From the NCBI RefSeq assembly GCF_004363725.1, contig NZ_SNZF01000011.1, positions 28,396-92,395 on the forward strand: a stretch of DNA of 64,000 nucleotides. The letters are read 5' to 3'. Position numbers and translations under genes: made by a program. The notes under the pieces are model-generated. The model saw only the letters and a program-made list of their open reading frames with translations. It was not told where the DNA came from and made no database searches. The DNA comes from Aquamicrobium defluvii. Its GTDB lineage: Bacteria; Pseudomonadota; Alphaproteobacteria; Rhizobiales; Rhizobiaceae. Positions 28,846 to 37,143 of the stretch are shown here, in pieces (the stretch's first letter is position 1; the number at the start of each line of letters is the position of its first letter).

Positions 28846-28998
28846 ATGTTCATCGTCGCTCTGATCATGGCTGCCTTTGCAGTCGGATTCTCGAATCTGG
28901 CGAAACGCACCGGGTCCGGTGACGTCCGTCCCGAATCCTCGTCGCTCACCTGTGGCGAAGCCACCGGCGTTGCCTGTCCCGCCAGGCGTTCCATGTAG
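28846..28998 (+). CDS. Possible small signal-anchored protein
   Basis: A 50-codon frame starting MFIVALIMAAFAVGFSNLA, a hydrophobic N-terminal segment, followed by a short hydrophilic tail with two cysteines (LTCGEATGVACPARRSM). There is no clear ribosome-binding site. The hydrophobic start suggests a real small membrane or exported peptide, but chance is possible. Confidence 0.3.
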   Translation: MFIVALIMAAFAVGFSNLAKRTGSGDVRPESSSLTCGEATGVACPARRSM

Positions 28999-29116
28999 TC
29001 ATGCCTCTGTCACGGAAACGGGACAGGTTTTCCCATTATCCGGTCCGGCTGGACACAGTTTGCTTGGCCAGACCGTTTCGGGGCGTCATAATGCTGTTTT
29101 CGGTGAAGGAGATGGA

Positions 29117-29545
29117 ATGAGGGCACGCACCGCCACGATCGGCGATCTTGAAACGGTATTTCGCGACCTTTCCGGTCGCATGTCGGCAGATTATGTCGCG
29201 GCAGGTCTTACCTTGCAGGGCGCGCAGGACAGCCTGATGATGGATTTGAAGGAAGGCCGCGCCCATGCCCTGCTTGACGGGGAGGCGGTTGTCGCCATCA
29301 TCACCTGGCATGAAACCGATCATTCCGCGGAAACGGCGTTCGCGGCGCGCGAAGGTTTTTTCAGCGCTTCCACGGTCCGGTTCTGCAAGAAGCATATAAG
29401 GCGCATACAGGCGCTTACCGGGAACCTGCCCATCCTGTCGCGCAGTTGGCTGGATGGTCCCGAGGTCGCCCGCTGGTTCCGCATCATCGGCTACGAGCAA
29501 AAGCAGGGCAATGGTGTGAAAGTGTTCGAGCTTCCGCCTGCCTGA
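29117..29545 (+). CDS. Putative GNAT-like protein, unknown function
   Basis: A 142-residue protein with an AAGGAGATGG site just upstream of ATG 29117. Its alternating pattern (MRARTATIGDLETVFRDLS, then LLDGEAVVAIITWHET, and the terminal WFRIIGYEQKQ followed by VKVFELPP) resembles the first and last strands of a GNAT acetyltransferase, but the central acetyl-CoA-binding R/QxxGxG/A loop is not evident. Similar minimal GNAT-like proteins occur among phage internal virion proteins. No neighbouring phage genes are seen. Substrate and activity cannot be inferred. Confidence 0.7.
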   Translation: MRARTATIGDLETVFRDLSGRMSADYVAAGLTLQGAQDSLMMDLKEGRAHALLDGEAVVAIITWHETDHSAETAFAAREGFFSASTVRFCKKHIRRIQALTGNLPILSRSWLDGPEVARWFRIIGYEQKQGNGVKVFELPPA

Positions 29546-29572
29546 ACAGGACGGGCGCTTTGGCCTTGCCGC

Positions 29573-30823
29573 TCACTCGGCTGCGGCAGGCAGGCTGGTT
29601 TCGACGCGGTTGCGGCCGCCTTGCTTCGCGGCATAAAGCGCGCGGTCCGCACGCCTCAGGAGGTCCGAGAAATCTCTGTCCAGCGGGCCTCGCGTGGCGA
29701 CGCCGACAGAGACCGTCACCTGTATCATGTCGCCGTCAGCACTGAAGGGCGTGTTCTCCACGGCCTTTCGCAAGCTTTCCGTTTTTCCACCGTGATCGGC
29801 GTCGAAAAGCATGACGAATTCCTCGCCCCCTGATCGCGCCACCATCGTTCCGAGGTCCGCTTCGGCGTTGAGAATGCCGGCGACGTGCCGGAGCGCCCTG
29901 TCTCCCACCTCGTGCCCATAGGTGTCATTGATCTTCTTGAAGCTGTCTATGTCGAAGATGGCCACGGAAAGCGGCGCATTCGACCGCCCGGCCGCATTGA
30001 ACAGCATTTCGGCGCGCCGGGTCAGCGTGCGCCGGTTCGGGAGGTCCGTCAGATAATCGGTCGAAGCCGCATGTTCCCACTGCATGCGGATGCGGTCGGA
30101 GCATATGAGGATGAAGGAAGTCGTCCCCAGAACCGGCAGCACGGCCATGAAGATCGGTGTCACAAGGTTCAGCAACGACGCGCTGCTGGTCACGCTGAAA
30201 TCGGTCGGCAATGGATTGGTGACGAAAACCGCGCCGCGCAGGGCGGTGAAGACAGCCATGATCATGAAGATGTACAGCAGAACCTTGCGGCTGGCCGAGT
30301 CGTCCTGCGCGCGCGCACGAAACAGGTCCCTTGCGCTGGCCAGCATCAGCCAGCACCAGGCGATTGTGATGATGACGATCCTGGCCTTGAAATTCTCTTC
30401 GATGATCGAGAACCAGAAAACCGAGCAGGCTCCCGCTACGATCGGGATGTAGTGAATGGCAGATGATCGGTAATCGTAGAATTTCGCCAGAGCCCTTTCA
30501 TAAAACAGCAATCCGATCAGGAAAGCCGAGTTGACCATGACAAGCAGGAGAGGATGAGGCTGAGCTGAAGCGATCGCGAACATGGCGGAGCCGAAAGCGA
30601 TGATAAACGTGCCTGCCTGCCAGACATTGGCGGCGGGCCGCAGTTCCTTCGGCAGATCCCGCATGATGACTGCCAGAACGAGCCCGTTGGAGAGCATCAT
30701 GGTGGCGACAATGGCGAAAACGTATCCTGAAACCATGATGGCGCGAATGATCCCGGCTGCGGGGTGAAGCATATCATCCCAAAGATGACCAATCCGACAA
30801 CGCGAAAGCTTGTATGCACCCAC
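29573..30823 (-). CDS. Membrane diguanylate cyclase (multi-pass sensor plus GGDEF)
   Basis: A 416-residue protein whose N-terminal 230 residues contain about seven or eight hydrophobic helices (for example VSGYVFAIVATMMLSNGLVLAV shortened in the mature fold, and LLVMVNSAFLIGLLFY), followed by a GGDEF domain. Catalytic motifs are intact: LTDLPNRRTLTRR, FDIDSFKKINDTYGHE and SGGEEF at about residue 329. No EAL domain is present. It probably synthesises cyclic di-GMP under control of a membrane signal of unknown nature. The upstream 150 bases are AT-richer and likely hold divergent promoters for this gene and the YkvA-like gene. Confidence 0.9.
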   Translation of the reverse strand: MGAYKLSRCRIGHLWDDMLHPAAGIIRAIMVSGYVFAIVATMMLSNGLVLAVIMRDLPKELRPAANVWQAGTFIIAFGSAMFAIASAQPHPLLLVMVNSAFLIGLLFYERALAKFYDYRSSAIHYIPIVAGACSVFWFSIIEENFKARIVIITIAWCWLMLASARDLFRARAQDDSASRKVLLYIFMIMAVFTALRGAVFVTNPLPTDFSVTSSASLLNLVTPIFMAVLPVLGTTSFILICSDRIRMQWEHAASTDYLTDLPNRRTLTRRAEMLFNAAGRSNAPLSVAIFDIDSFKKINDTYGHEVGDRALRHVAGILNAEADLGTMVARSGGEEFVMLFDADHGGKTESLRKAVENTPFSADGDMIQVTVSVGVATRGPLDRDFSDLLRRADRALYAAKQGGRNRVETSLPAAAE

Positions 30824-30973
30824 AGATCATTCGTAGCGGATTGTGAAAGTCGATAGTGTTGCATTTCGAAGCCACCATCGATTTTACGCGGTGACGCCCT
30901 ACATCGCATATTTCTTGAGGCGGGAATTGTTTTTCCAGAACACGAATTTGTTTCGAAAACAGGAATTGCGACG

Positions 30974-31360
30974 ATGTTCGATCTGCTGAAACGGCGCTTC
31001 ATGCTGTTCCGCCGCGAGGCGGTTATGCTTCTGTATGCGTTTCGCGACCGGCGGACACCGTTTTATCTGAAGGCGGCGAGCCTGTTTGCAGGGCTCTATC
31101 TGCTGAGCCCCATCGATCTCATCCCGTTTCCAGTGCCCTTGCTCGGAGTGGTTGACGACCTTGTGATCGTGCCGCTTCTGGTCGGCTTCATTGCAAAACG
31201 GCTGCCGCAGGATGTGCGCGATACCGCCGGGAGCAAGGCCGACAACTGGCTCGAGCGCTGGTTCCGCAGGCCGCTGATCGCAGTCGTGGTGATACTGGCG
31301 CTGCTGGTGGCCATCTGGCTGCTGCTTCTCTACCTCATCTATCGATATCTGGCGGGATGA
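30974..31360 (+). CDS. YkvA / DUF1232 family membrane protein
   Basis: A 128-residue protein with the DUF1232 signature LFAGLYLLSPIDLIPFPVP (about residues 37-55) followed by LLGVVDDLVIVPLLVGFI, and a C-terminal membrane helix (VVVILALLVAIWLLLLYLIY). Function unknown. Its TGA overlaps the ATG of the next gene by four bases (ATGA), so the two products are translationally coupled and probably act together. Confidence 0.88.
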   Translation: MFDLLKRRFMLFRREAVMLLYAFRDRRTPFYLKAASLFAGLYLLSPIDLIPFPVPLLGVVDDLVIVPLLVGFIAKRLPQDVRDTAGSKADNWLERWFRRPLIAVVVILALLVAIWLLLLYLIYRYLAG

Positions 31361-33018
31361 AGGATCGCAATTTCATGAGCCTGCTCGAAACCGGTCTGGT
31401 CGCCATACGCGACCACAAGCGTCTTGCTGAAATCCTCGCTGTCGTCACACGTTTCGGCATAGACGACGTTCTGGGCAGGATAGGGCTTTCCGGCCTCGCA
31501 TCTTCCTCGCGTCGCGACGGCGGGAAGGCGGCGCAGGCCGATGCGCCGGAACGGCTGCGGCTGGCGCTCGAAGAACTGGGGCCGACCTTCGTCAAGCTCG
31601 GCCAGATCCTGTCGACGCGTGGCGATCTGCTCTCGCCCGAATGGACGGCGGAGCTTGAAAAGCTGCAAAGCCATGTCGCGCCACAGCCATGGGACGCGAT
31701 CCGCGCCCAGGTGGAAGAGGATATCGGCGGCTCGGTCGAGGCGATCTTTGCGTCGTTCGACACGCAGGCGCTTGCGGCCGGTTCCATCGCACAGGTGCAT
31801 CGCGCCATGCTGAAGGACGGCACCGATGTCGTGGTGAAGGTGAGGCGCGAGGGGCTGCGTCCGCTTGTCGATGCCGATCTGCGGCTGCTTTCGCATGCGG
31901 CGGCACTTGCTGAAGTCCAATGGCCCGATCTGGCTCGCTACCGGCCCCGCGAAATTCTGAACCATCTTGGCGCGGCCATGGCGGAGGAACTCGATCTCGC
32001 CGCCGAAGCGCGCAATTGCGAGACGGTCGCGGCCAATCTGGCCGATATGGATTTCATCGTCATTCCCCGCATATTCCGGCAATGGACAGGCGAGCGGCTT
32101 CTGGTTCAGGAATTCATCGACGGCACCGCGCCAAATGACGGGCCTGCCATGGCTGCTGGGCGCCATGATGGGCCCCTGCTTGCGCGCCGCGGCACGGAAG
32201 CGTTCCTCCACATGGCGCTCATCGACGGCATTTTCCACGCCGACCCGCACCCGGGCAATCTTCGCGCGCTATCCGGCGACAGGGTTGCGTTCATCGACTT
32301 CGGCATGGTGGGGAGGCTTGGCGGTCGACGGCGCGAGCAGTTGCTGTCTCTGGTGGGGGCTATCGTGGATGGCAGCGGCGACAGGGTGGCCAATCTGCTC
32401 ATCGAATGGTCCGGCGGTGTCGGAGCAGACCTGTCGCGCCTCGAAGCCGCCTGCGACGCATTCGTCGCCCGCCATGGGGCTGCGCCCCTTAGGCTTGGCG
32501 ACGCCATAGGCGACTTCGTGACGATGGCGCGCGAACACGATCTTGCACTTCCTCCGGACCTTGCCTTGCTGTTCAAGGCACTGATCACCGCCGACGGCGT
32601 CATGCGCGGCCTCGATCCGCAATTCGACGCCATAGCCGTGGCTGCGCCCATGGTGCAGAGCGAGATGCTGCGCCGCTACGCGCCCGGCGCGGTTTTCGGC
32701 CGGGGCAGGGCGCTGGCCTTCGATCTTGCCGGCCTGGCCTCGGACCTTCCCGCCCTGATCCGTCTGCTGGCGCTGCGGGTTCGGCAGGGGCGCATTTCGG
32801 CAAGCGTCGAGTTGCAGGGGCTGGAACGCATCGGAGGCGACATACGCTGGGCGGCGACGCGTATCGCCGTCGCCATCGTCACGGCCGCCTTCGCCCTCGG
32901 GCTTGCGCCGCGCCTGTTCGAATATGGCCCGCTGGTATTTGGCGTGCCGCTGCCTTTGTGGATTGGGCTCGGCGTGATTGCTGCCGGTCTCGTCTGGCTG
33001 ATCATGCCGCGCCGCTAG
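31357..33018 (+). CDS. ABC1/AarF family atypical kinase (UbiB-like)
   Basis: A 553-residue member of the UbiB/COQ8 family. The diagnostic KxGQ motif is present in FVKLGQILSTRGDLLSPEW (about residues 85-103), the Ala-rich loop as LAAGSIAQVHRA, then EELDLAAEARN, and the catalytic HADPHPGN and AFIDFGMVGR stretches. Two hydrophobic helices close the protein (about 500-550). Relatives support ubiquinone synthesis or lipid homeostasis through ATPase activity. Because the partner is YkvA-like rather than ubiE/ubiA genes, I do not call it ubiB itself. Its stop TAG is the beginning of a repeat. Confidence 0.9.
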   Translation: MKDRNFMSLLETGLVAIRDHKRLAEILAVVTRFGIDDVLGRIGLSGLASSSRRDGGKAAQADAPERLRLALEELGPTFVKLGQILSTRGDLLSPEWTAELEKLQSHVAPQPWDAIRAQVEEDIGGSVEAIFASFDTQALAAGSIAQVHRAMLKDGTDVVVKVRREGLRPLVDADLRLLSHAAALAEVQWPDLARYRPREILNHLGAAMAEELDLAAEARNCETVAANLADMDFIVIPRIFRQWTGERLLVQEFIDGTAPNDGPAMAAGRHDGPLLARRGTEAFLHMALIDGIFHADPHPGNLRALSGDRVAFIDFGMVGRLGGRRREQLLSLVGAIVDGSGDRVANLLIEWSGGVGADLSRLEAACDAFVARHGAAPLRLGDAIGDFVTMAREHDLALPPDLALLFKALITADGVMRGLDPQFDAIAVAAPMVQSEMLRRYAPGAVFGRGRALAFDLAGLASDLPALIRLLALRVRQGRISASVELQGLERIGGDIRWAATRIAVAIVTAAFALGLAPRLFEYGPLVFGVPLPLWIGLGVIAAGLVWLIMPRR

Positions 33019-33052
33019 AACATTTTGCAGTCGGACGGAATCATCTGACCGC
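33016..33052. repeat. Short rhizobial-type repeat fragment at the ABC1-kinase stop
   Basis: Begins TAGAACATTTTGCAGTCGGA and continues with CGGAATCATCTGACCG. Its first three bases are the stop codon of the kinase gene. The start matches the element at 14114, and from memory similar sequence is a common intergenic repeat in rhizobia. Confidence 0.5.
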
Positions 33053-33115
33053 GAATAAAGCCGCTTTCCCTTGCGTGGTCTTGAAAACGCAATCTGGAAC
33101 ATATAGTGAACATCT

Positions 33116-34345
33116 ATGAAAAAGACGCTGCACGAGCGGCTCGCCATTCTCGCCGACGCCGCAAAATACGATGCTTCCTGCGCATCGAGCGGAACTGAAA
33201 AGCGCGATTCCACCAGAGGTGGGATCGGTTCGACGCAAGGTTCCGGCATCTGCCATGCCTATGCGCCGGACGGGCGCTGCATTTCCCTGCTGAAGATCCT
33301 GCTCACCAATTTTTGCATCTACGATTGCGCCTATTGCATCAACCGGTCGTCCAGCAATGTCGAGCGGGCGCGGTTCACGCCGGAGGAGGTGATATGGCTG
33401 ACGCTGGAATTCTACCGGCGCAACTACATAGAGGGCCTGTTTCTGTCCTCGGGCATTATCCGCAGTGCCGATTACACGATGGAACAACTTGTGCGCGTGG
33501 CGCGCGAATTGCGGCTGAGCCACGGGTTCAGGGGTTATATCCATCTCAAGACGATCCCCGAGGCTTCCGTTGGATTGCTCGATGAGGCCGGGCTCTATGC
33601 CGACCGGCTTTCGATCAACATCGAGCTGCCGACCGATAACGGCATCGCCGAACTCGCGCCGGAAAAGGAACCGGGGCAGATCCGCCGCGCAATGGGCGAC
33701 CTGCGCCTGCGCATCGAGGATGCAAGCGAGCCGACAAAGGTTACGAAGCGGCGCAAGCGGTTTGCCCCGGCCGGGCAATCGACGCAGATGATCGTCGGGG
33801 CCGATGGCGCGAACGATGCGACGATCCTCGGCACATCCTCGCGGCTCTACAGCAGCTATGGCCTCAAGCGGGTCTACTATTCGGCCTTCAGCCCGATTCC
33901 GGATGCTTCTTCCCGCCTGCCTCCCGCCAGGCCGCCGCTGATGCGCGAGCACCGGCTGTATCAGGCCGATTGGCTTTATCGTTTCTATGGCTTCGGCATC
34001 GACGAGATAACCTCCGTGCGGCCGGACGGCATGCTCGATCTCGACCTCGATCCCAAGCTGGCCTGGGCGCTGGCACACCGCGAGGACTTTCCGGTCGACG
34101 TCAACCGGGCCTCTCGCGAGATGCTGCTTCGGGTGCCGGGGCTGGGCACGAAATCGGTGTCCGCCATCATTACCGCCCGCCGCCAGCGCAGTCTCGGGCT
34201 GGACGATCTGGCAAGGCTGAACATTTCGGTCCGCAAGGTACGTGCCTTCCTGTGCGCTCGCGGGTGGACGCCGCTGCGCCTTATCGACCGGTCCGATCTG
34301 CGCGATCTCTTCGCGCCGCAGCCCGAACAGATGGTGCTGCTGTGA
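33116..34345 (+). CDS. Putative DNA modification/repair radical SAM protein (UDG-linked)
   Basis: A 409-residue radical SAM enzyme. The [4Fe-4S] cysteines are Cys67, Cys71 and Cys74 in FCIYDCAYCINR. The C-terminal third carries a helix-hairpin-helix DNA-binding region (VNRASREMLLRVPGLGTKSV), then IITARRQRSLGLDDLARLNI. The family is the radical SAM protein found next to UDG-like genes (rSAM_link_UDG, TIGR03916 as I recall it); the chemistry is not known. The gene overlaps the start of the UdgX fusion by four bases (GTGA), which implies coupled translation and a shared pathway acting on DNA. Acting on damaged or modified DNA is inference from the HhH region and the partner. Confidence 0.92.
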   Translation: MKKTLHERLAILADAAKYDASCASSGTEKRDSTRGGIGSTQGSGICHAYAPDGRCISLLKILLTNFCIYDCAYCINRSSSNVERARFTPEEVIWLTLEFYRRNYIEGLFLSSGIIRSADYTMEQLVRVARELRLSHGFRGYIHLKTIPEASVGLLDEAGLYADRLSINIELPTDNGIAELAPEKEPGQIRRAMGDLRLRIEDASEPTKVTKRRKRFAPAGQSTQMIVGADGANDATILGTSSRLYSSYGLKRVYYSAFSPIPDASSRLPPARPPLMREHRLYQADWLYRFYGFGIDEITSVRPDGMLDLDLDPKLAWALAHREDFPVDVNRASREMLLRVPGLGTKSVSAIITARRQRSLGLDDLARLNISVRKVRAFLCARGWTPLRLIDRSDLRDLFAPQPEQMVLL

Positions 34346-35874
34346 GTGCGCAGGTATGTCTGCATCACGCCGCGAACCTTGGCGAGTGGCGCGATGCGGC
34401 GCGTTCGCTGCTTCTGGCCGGCGTGCCGCCGGAGGAGGTCGAGTGGTCGCTGGGCGATACGGATCTTTTTGGCAGAGCGCCGACCGAAGTACCGCCGCCC
34501 GGGGAGGGTGCCACGCCACCTTCCGTGCCCCGCCGTTTTCTCGACCTGGCCGACGCCGTGGTCTGCCACAGCGATCCCGGCCGCTTCTCCCTGCTTTACA
34601 GAACCTTGTGGCGGTTGCAGGGCGATCCCCATCTGATCGGTTTTCTGCCTGATCCTGACATGCAGCGCCTGCATCGCATGGAAAAATCCGTGCGCCGCGA
34701 CTGCCACAAGATGACGGCTTTCGTGCGTTTCCGCGAAGTTGCCGGCCAGCCGGGAGACCGGCGCCGTTTCGTCGCCTGGTTCGAACCCGATCATCATGTC
34801 GTTGCCCGCACGGCCCCCTTCTTTGCAAAACGCTTCGCCGACATGAACTGGATGATCCTCACGCCAAAGGGCAGCGCGGGTCTGGAGGGCGGTCAGCTTG
34901 CGTTGTCGGAAAAACCTGCGGAGCGCCCGGACCTGTCGGATGAAACAGAGGGGCTATGGCGCACCTACTATGCCTCCATCTTCAACCCGGCACGGCTCAA
35001 GGTGAAGGCGATGCAGGCGGAGATGCCTAAAAAATACTGGAAGAATCTTCCCGAGGCCTCCCTGATTCCCGCACTCGTCGCCGGTGCCGGGCAACGCGCT
35101 GCGGACATGGTTCACCGGCAAAGGGAGCTTGCCGCGCCTGCCTTCCATGATCGTCTTGCTGCCCGCCGGTCCGATCCCCGGGAGCCTGCGCAGACAGAGG
35201 CGGCGGGGGTGATTGCGACAGATCTCGATGAACTGCGCGAACACGCTGCCGCCTGCACGCGATGCCCATTGCACTGCAACGCCACCCGCACGGTGTTCGG
35301 AGAGGGGCCGCCCCGCGCCGATCTCATGGTTGTCGGGGAGCAGCCCGGCGACATCGAGGACCTGACCGGCCGACCCTTCACCGGCCCGGCCGGTCAGCTT
35401 CTCGACAGGACCTTGTCTGAACTTGGGATCGAAAGGAAAAAGCTCTGGCTCACCAATGCAGTGAAACATTTCAAGTTCGTTGCCCGAGGCAGGAAGCGCA
35501 TCCATCAGAGCCCGAATCGTGGCGATATCGATCATTGCCGCTGGTGGCTGAAACGCGAGATCGAACTGGTCAGGCCAAAGCTCATTCTGGCACTGGGAGC
35601 CACCGCGGTCGAATCTCTGACCGGAAAGCGCGCTTCCGTCACTGCATTGCGCGGTCAACTGGTCGACACGCTGTTTGGGGTAAGGGCGCTGGTGACATGG
35701 CACCCGGCCTATCTGCTGCGTCTGCCCGACCCGACGCGCGCAGCAGCGGCAGCCGAGCTTTTCCGGCACGATATCGGCAAGGCTTCCGAAATGGTCTCGA
35801 CAGGAGAGATGGTGCCCCCGGCAGGGATCGAACCCGCGACCTTCGGTTTACAAAACCGCTGCTCTACCAGCTGA
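34342..35874 (+). CDS. DUF4130 - UdgX fusion (covalent uracil-DNA binding family)
   Basis: A 510-residue two-domain protein. Residues 1 to about 260 are the DUF4130 'DNA metabolism' domain (TLWRLQGDPHL, VRRDCHKMTAFVRFRE and FFAKRFADMNW). Residues about 290-480 are a UdgX uracil-DNA glycosylase-like domain: Fe-S cysteines in CTRCPLHCNA (from Cys305), motif A GEQPGDIEDLTGRPF from residue 332, the R-loop GRKRIHQSP with His388, and HPAYLLRLPDP with His454. In mycobacterial UdgX the equivalent R-loop His bonds covalently to the abasic product. The start is GTG 34342, overlapping the radical SAM stop; no ATG is nearby. The last 21 residues (from about 490) are read from the antisense strand of a tRNA-Thr gene. 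Confidence 0.92.
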   Translation: MSAQVCLHHAANLGEWRDAARSLLLAGVPPEEVEWSLGDTDLFGRAPTEVPPPGEGATPPSVPRRFLDLADAVVCHSDPGRFSLLYRTLWRLQGDPHLIGFLPDPDMQRLHRMEKSVRRDCHKMTAFVRFREVAGQPGDRRRFVAWFEPDHHVVARTAPFFAKRFADMNWMILTPKGSAGLEGGQLALSEKPAERPDLSDETEGLWRTYYASIFNPARLKVKAMQAEMPKKYWKNLPEASLIPALVAGAGQRAADMVHRQRELAAPAFHDRLAARRSDPREPAQTEAAGVIATDLDELREHAAACTRCPLHCNATRTVFGEGPPRADLMVVGEQPGDIEDLTGRPFTGPAGQLLDRTLSELGIERKKLWLTNAVKHFKFVARGRKRIHQSPNRGDIDHCRWWLKREIELVRPKLILALGATAVESLTGKRASVTALRGQLVDTLFGVRALVTWHPAYLLRLPDPTRAAAAAELFRHDIGKASEMVSTGEMVPPAGIEPATFGLQNRCSTS

Positions 35875-35885
35875 GCTACAAGGGC
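35810..35885 (-). tRNA. tRNA-Thr (anticodon TGT)
   Basis: The minus strand forms acceptor GCCCTTG with CGGGGGC (two G-U pairs), D arm GCTCAGCTGGTAGAGC, anticodon loop TTTGTAA with anticodon TGT (threonine, ACA codons), and T arm GCGGGTTCGATCCCTGC. CCA is encoded. The base of the anticodon stem shows one G-A mismatch. The gene overlaps the 3' end of the UdgX fusion gene on the opposite strand. Confidence 0.94.
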
Positions 35886-36012
35886 AACGCGCTCCGGTTA
35901 GCATATTTGTTGCGGCAGTAAAGACAAAACCGAACCGATGCGCTCTTTGACAGGCTGAAACTGCCTTGTTCAGTTCCTAAATGAACGGAAGGAGCCACTC
36001 CGGAGGGAGAAG

Positions 36013-36183
36013 ATGATCCGTTTCGTCATCATAGCCTTGATCGTGCTTGCCGCCTGGGTGCTGGCGCTCAACACAATCAGGCTGTTCAGGGGCAGCAAGA
36101 TCGACTGGACCGGCATTGCCTTTATGGTCGGTTTCGTCGTGCTTGCCTTCTATCTTCGCCATGCAACCGGGATGGGCGGATGA
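36013..36183 (+). CDS. Small two-helix membrane protein, 56 residues
   Basis: Starts at ATG 36013 right after a purine-rich GGAGGGAGAAG. The peptide has two hydrophobic segments, MIRFVIIALIVLAAWVLAL and TGIAFMVGFVVLAFYL, separated by a basic turn (RLFRGSKIDW). The pattern plus a strong ribosome-binding site make a real small membrane protein likely. I do not recognise a family. It is convergent with the IclR-type gene. Confidence 0.7.
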   Translation: MIRFVIIALIVLAAWVLALNTIRLFRGSKIDWTGIAFMVGFVVLAFYLRHATGMGG

Positions 36184-36210
36184 CCGCGACTCATCAGAAC
36201 GCCTGCGGCT

Positions 36211-37023
36211 CTAGCGCCTGCCGCCGATCATGGCGGTGATTTCCGCGGCGGCATCGCGCACCGCCGGCCCGACCTGGGCAAGTCGCTCGGGAGTCACCCG
36301 AACCGTCGGTCCTGAAACGGAGACGCCGCCGACCGGCTCGCCATATTCGTTGAAGATGGCGGCAGCCACGCATCGCATGCCGATGTTGCGCTCCTCGTCA
36401 TCCACCGCCCAGCCGCGGACTCGCGCGTCGTCGAGGTTTTTCAGCAATTCGGGCAGGGTGGCCAGCGTACGCTCCGTATAGGCTTCCAGACCCGACCTCG
36501 CGATGATCGTCGCTACGCGCTCGGGGTCGAGGTGGGACAACACCGCCTTGCCAATCCCCGATGCATGGAACGCGGTGCGGGTGCCGGGGCGGAAGAAGGC
36601 GCGAATCGCCTGATGGGTCTCGACCTGGCTGACGAACACCACGCAATCGTCTTCGGCCAGGCCGAGATTGGCGGTCTCGCCGGTCTTTTCCATAAGCTCC
36701 TGCATGACGATTCGGGCACGGTCGACCAGCTTGCGTCCACGCAGGAAGGCCGAACCCATTCGATAGGTCTCGACGCCGATCGACCAGAGCTGTTCCGTGC
36801 GGTCGAACTCGACCATGCCATGGCCTTCGAGGGTGGTAAGCATGCGATAGGCGGTGGCGGTGGCAATGCCGGACCGGTCGGCGATCTCGCTCAGCGAAAG
36901 CCCGCCACCTTCGGCGACGATGGCAAGGATGCGCAGCCCCCGATCCAGCGCCTGTACCGGCCCGGCTTCGGAAGCGTTGAAAGCACGGGGTCGCCCGCGC
37001 TGACGTTTTTCGTTCTTTTCCAT
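36211..37023 (-). CDS. IclR-family regulator of the glyoxylate operon
   Basis: A 270-residue transcription factor. An N-terminal winged helix-turn-helix (about residues 25-85, LSLSEIADRSGIATATAYRM) precedes the effector domain (about 100-265, with AFHASGIGKAVLSHL and GMRCVAAAIFNEYGEPVGGVSVSGP). Its position, divergent from gcl-hyi-glxR, suggests it senses glyoxylate or a related acid, as AllR and BhcR of the same family do. That role is inference from context. The N terminus has an Arg-rich RQRGRPRAF motif. Palindromes in the intergenic region are candidate binding sites. Confidence 0.9.
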   Translation of the reverse strand: MEKNEKRQRGRPRAFNASEAGPVQALDRGLRILAIVAEGGGLSLSEIADRSGIATATAYRMLTTLEGHGMVEFDRTEQLWSIGVETYRMGSAFLRGRKLVDRARIVMQELMEKTGETANLGLAEDDCVVFVSQVETHQAIRAFFRPGTRTAFHASGIGKAVLSHLDPERVATIIARSGLEAYTERTLATLPELLKNLDDARVRGWAVDDEERNIGMRCVAAAIFNEYGEPVGGVSVSGPTVRVTPERLAQVGPAVRDAAAEITAMIGGRR

Positions 37024-37052
37024 CGGTCGATGCCACCTTTTATTCTGGCATA

Positions 37053-37069
37053 GTGAAAAAGTTTTTCAC
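37053..37069. promoter_or_regulatory. Candidate IclR operator 1
   Basis: Near-perfect palindrome GTGAAAAAGTTTTTCAC, 30 bases before the regulator's start codon. A similar site, TGAAAAACTTTTTTGA, lies at 37144-37159 on the gcl side. AT-rich palindromes of this size between divergent IclR and target genes are usual operators; binding is not shown. Confidence 0.5.
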
Positions 37070-37098
37070 ATGATTGCCAAGAGGTCCGATCTGAAAAA

Positions 37099-37112
37099 TG
37101 AATATGTATTCA
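37099..37112. promoter_or_regulatory. Candidate regulatory palindrome in the gcl promoter region
   Basis: TGAATA and TATTCA arms with a two-base centre. It lies between the two longer palindromes and shares the TGAA/TTCA ends. It may be a third binding site or part of a promoter. Confidence 0.3.
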
Positions 37113-37143
37113 AAATCATGCTTCTAACGGTAATTCTATAAAA

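Noticed and set aside
35811..35885. Peptide ending PPAGIEPATF as a protein domain
   Set aside because: This is the well-known translation of an antisense tRNA, not a conserved domain; it is reported only as the odd end of the UdgX frame.
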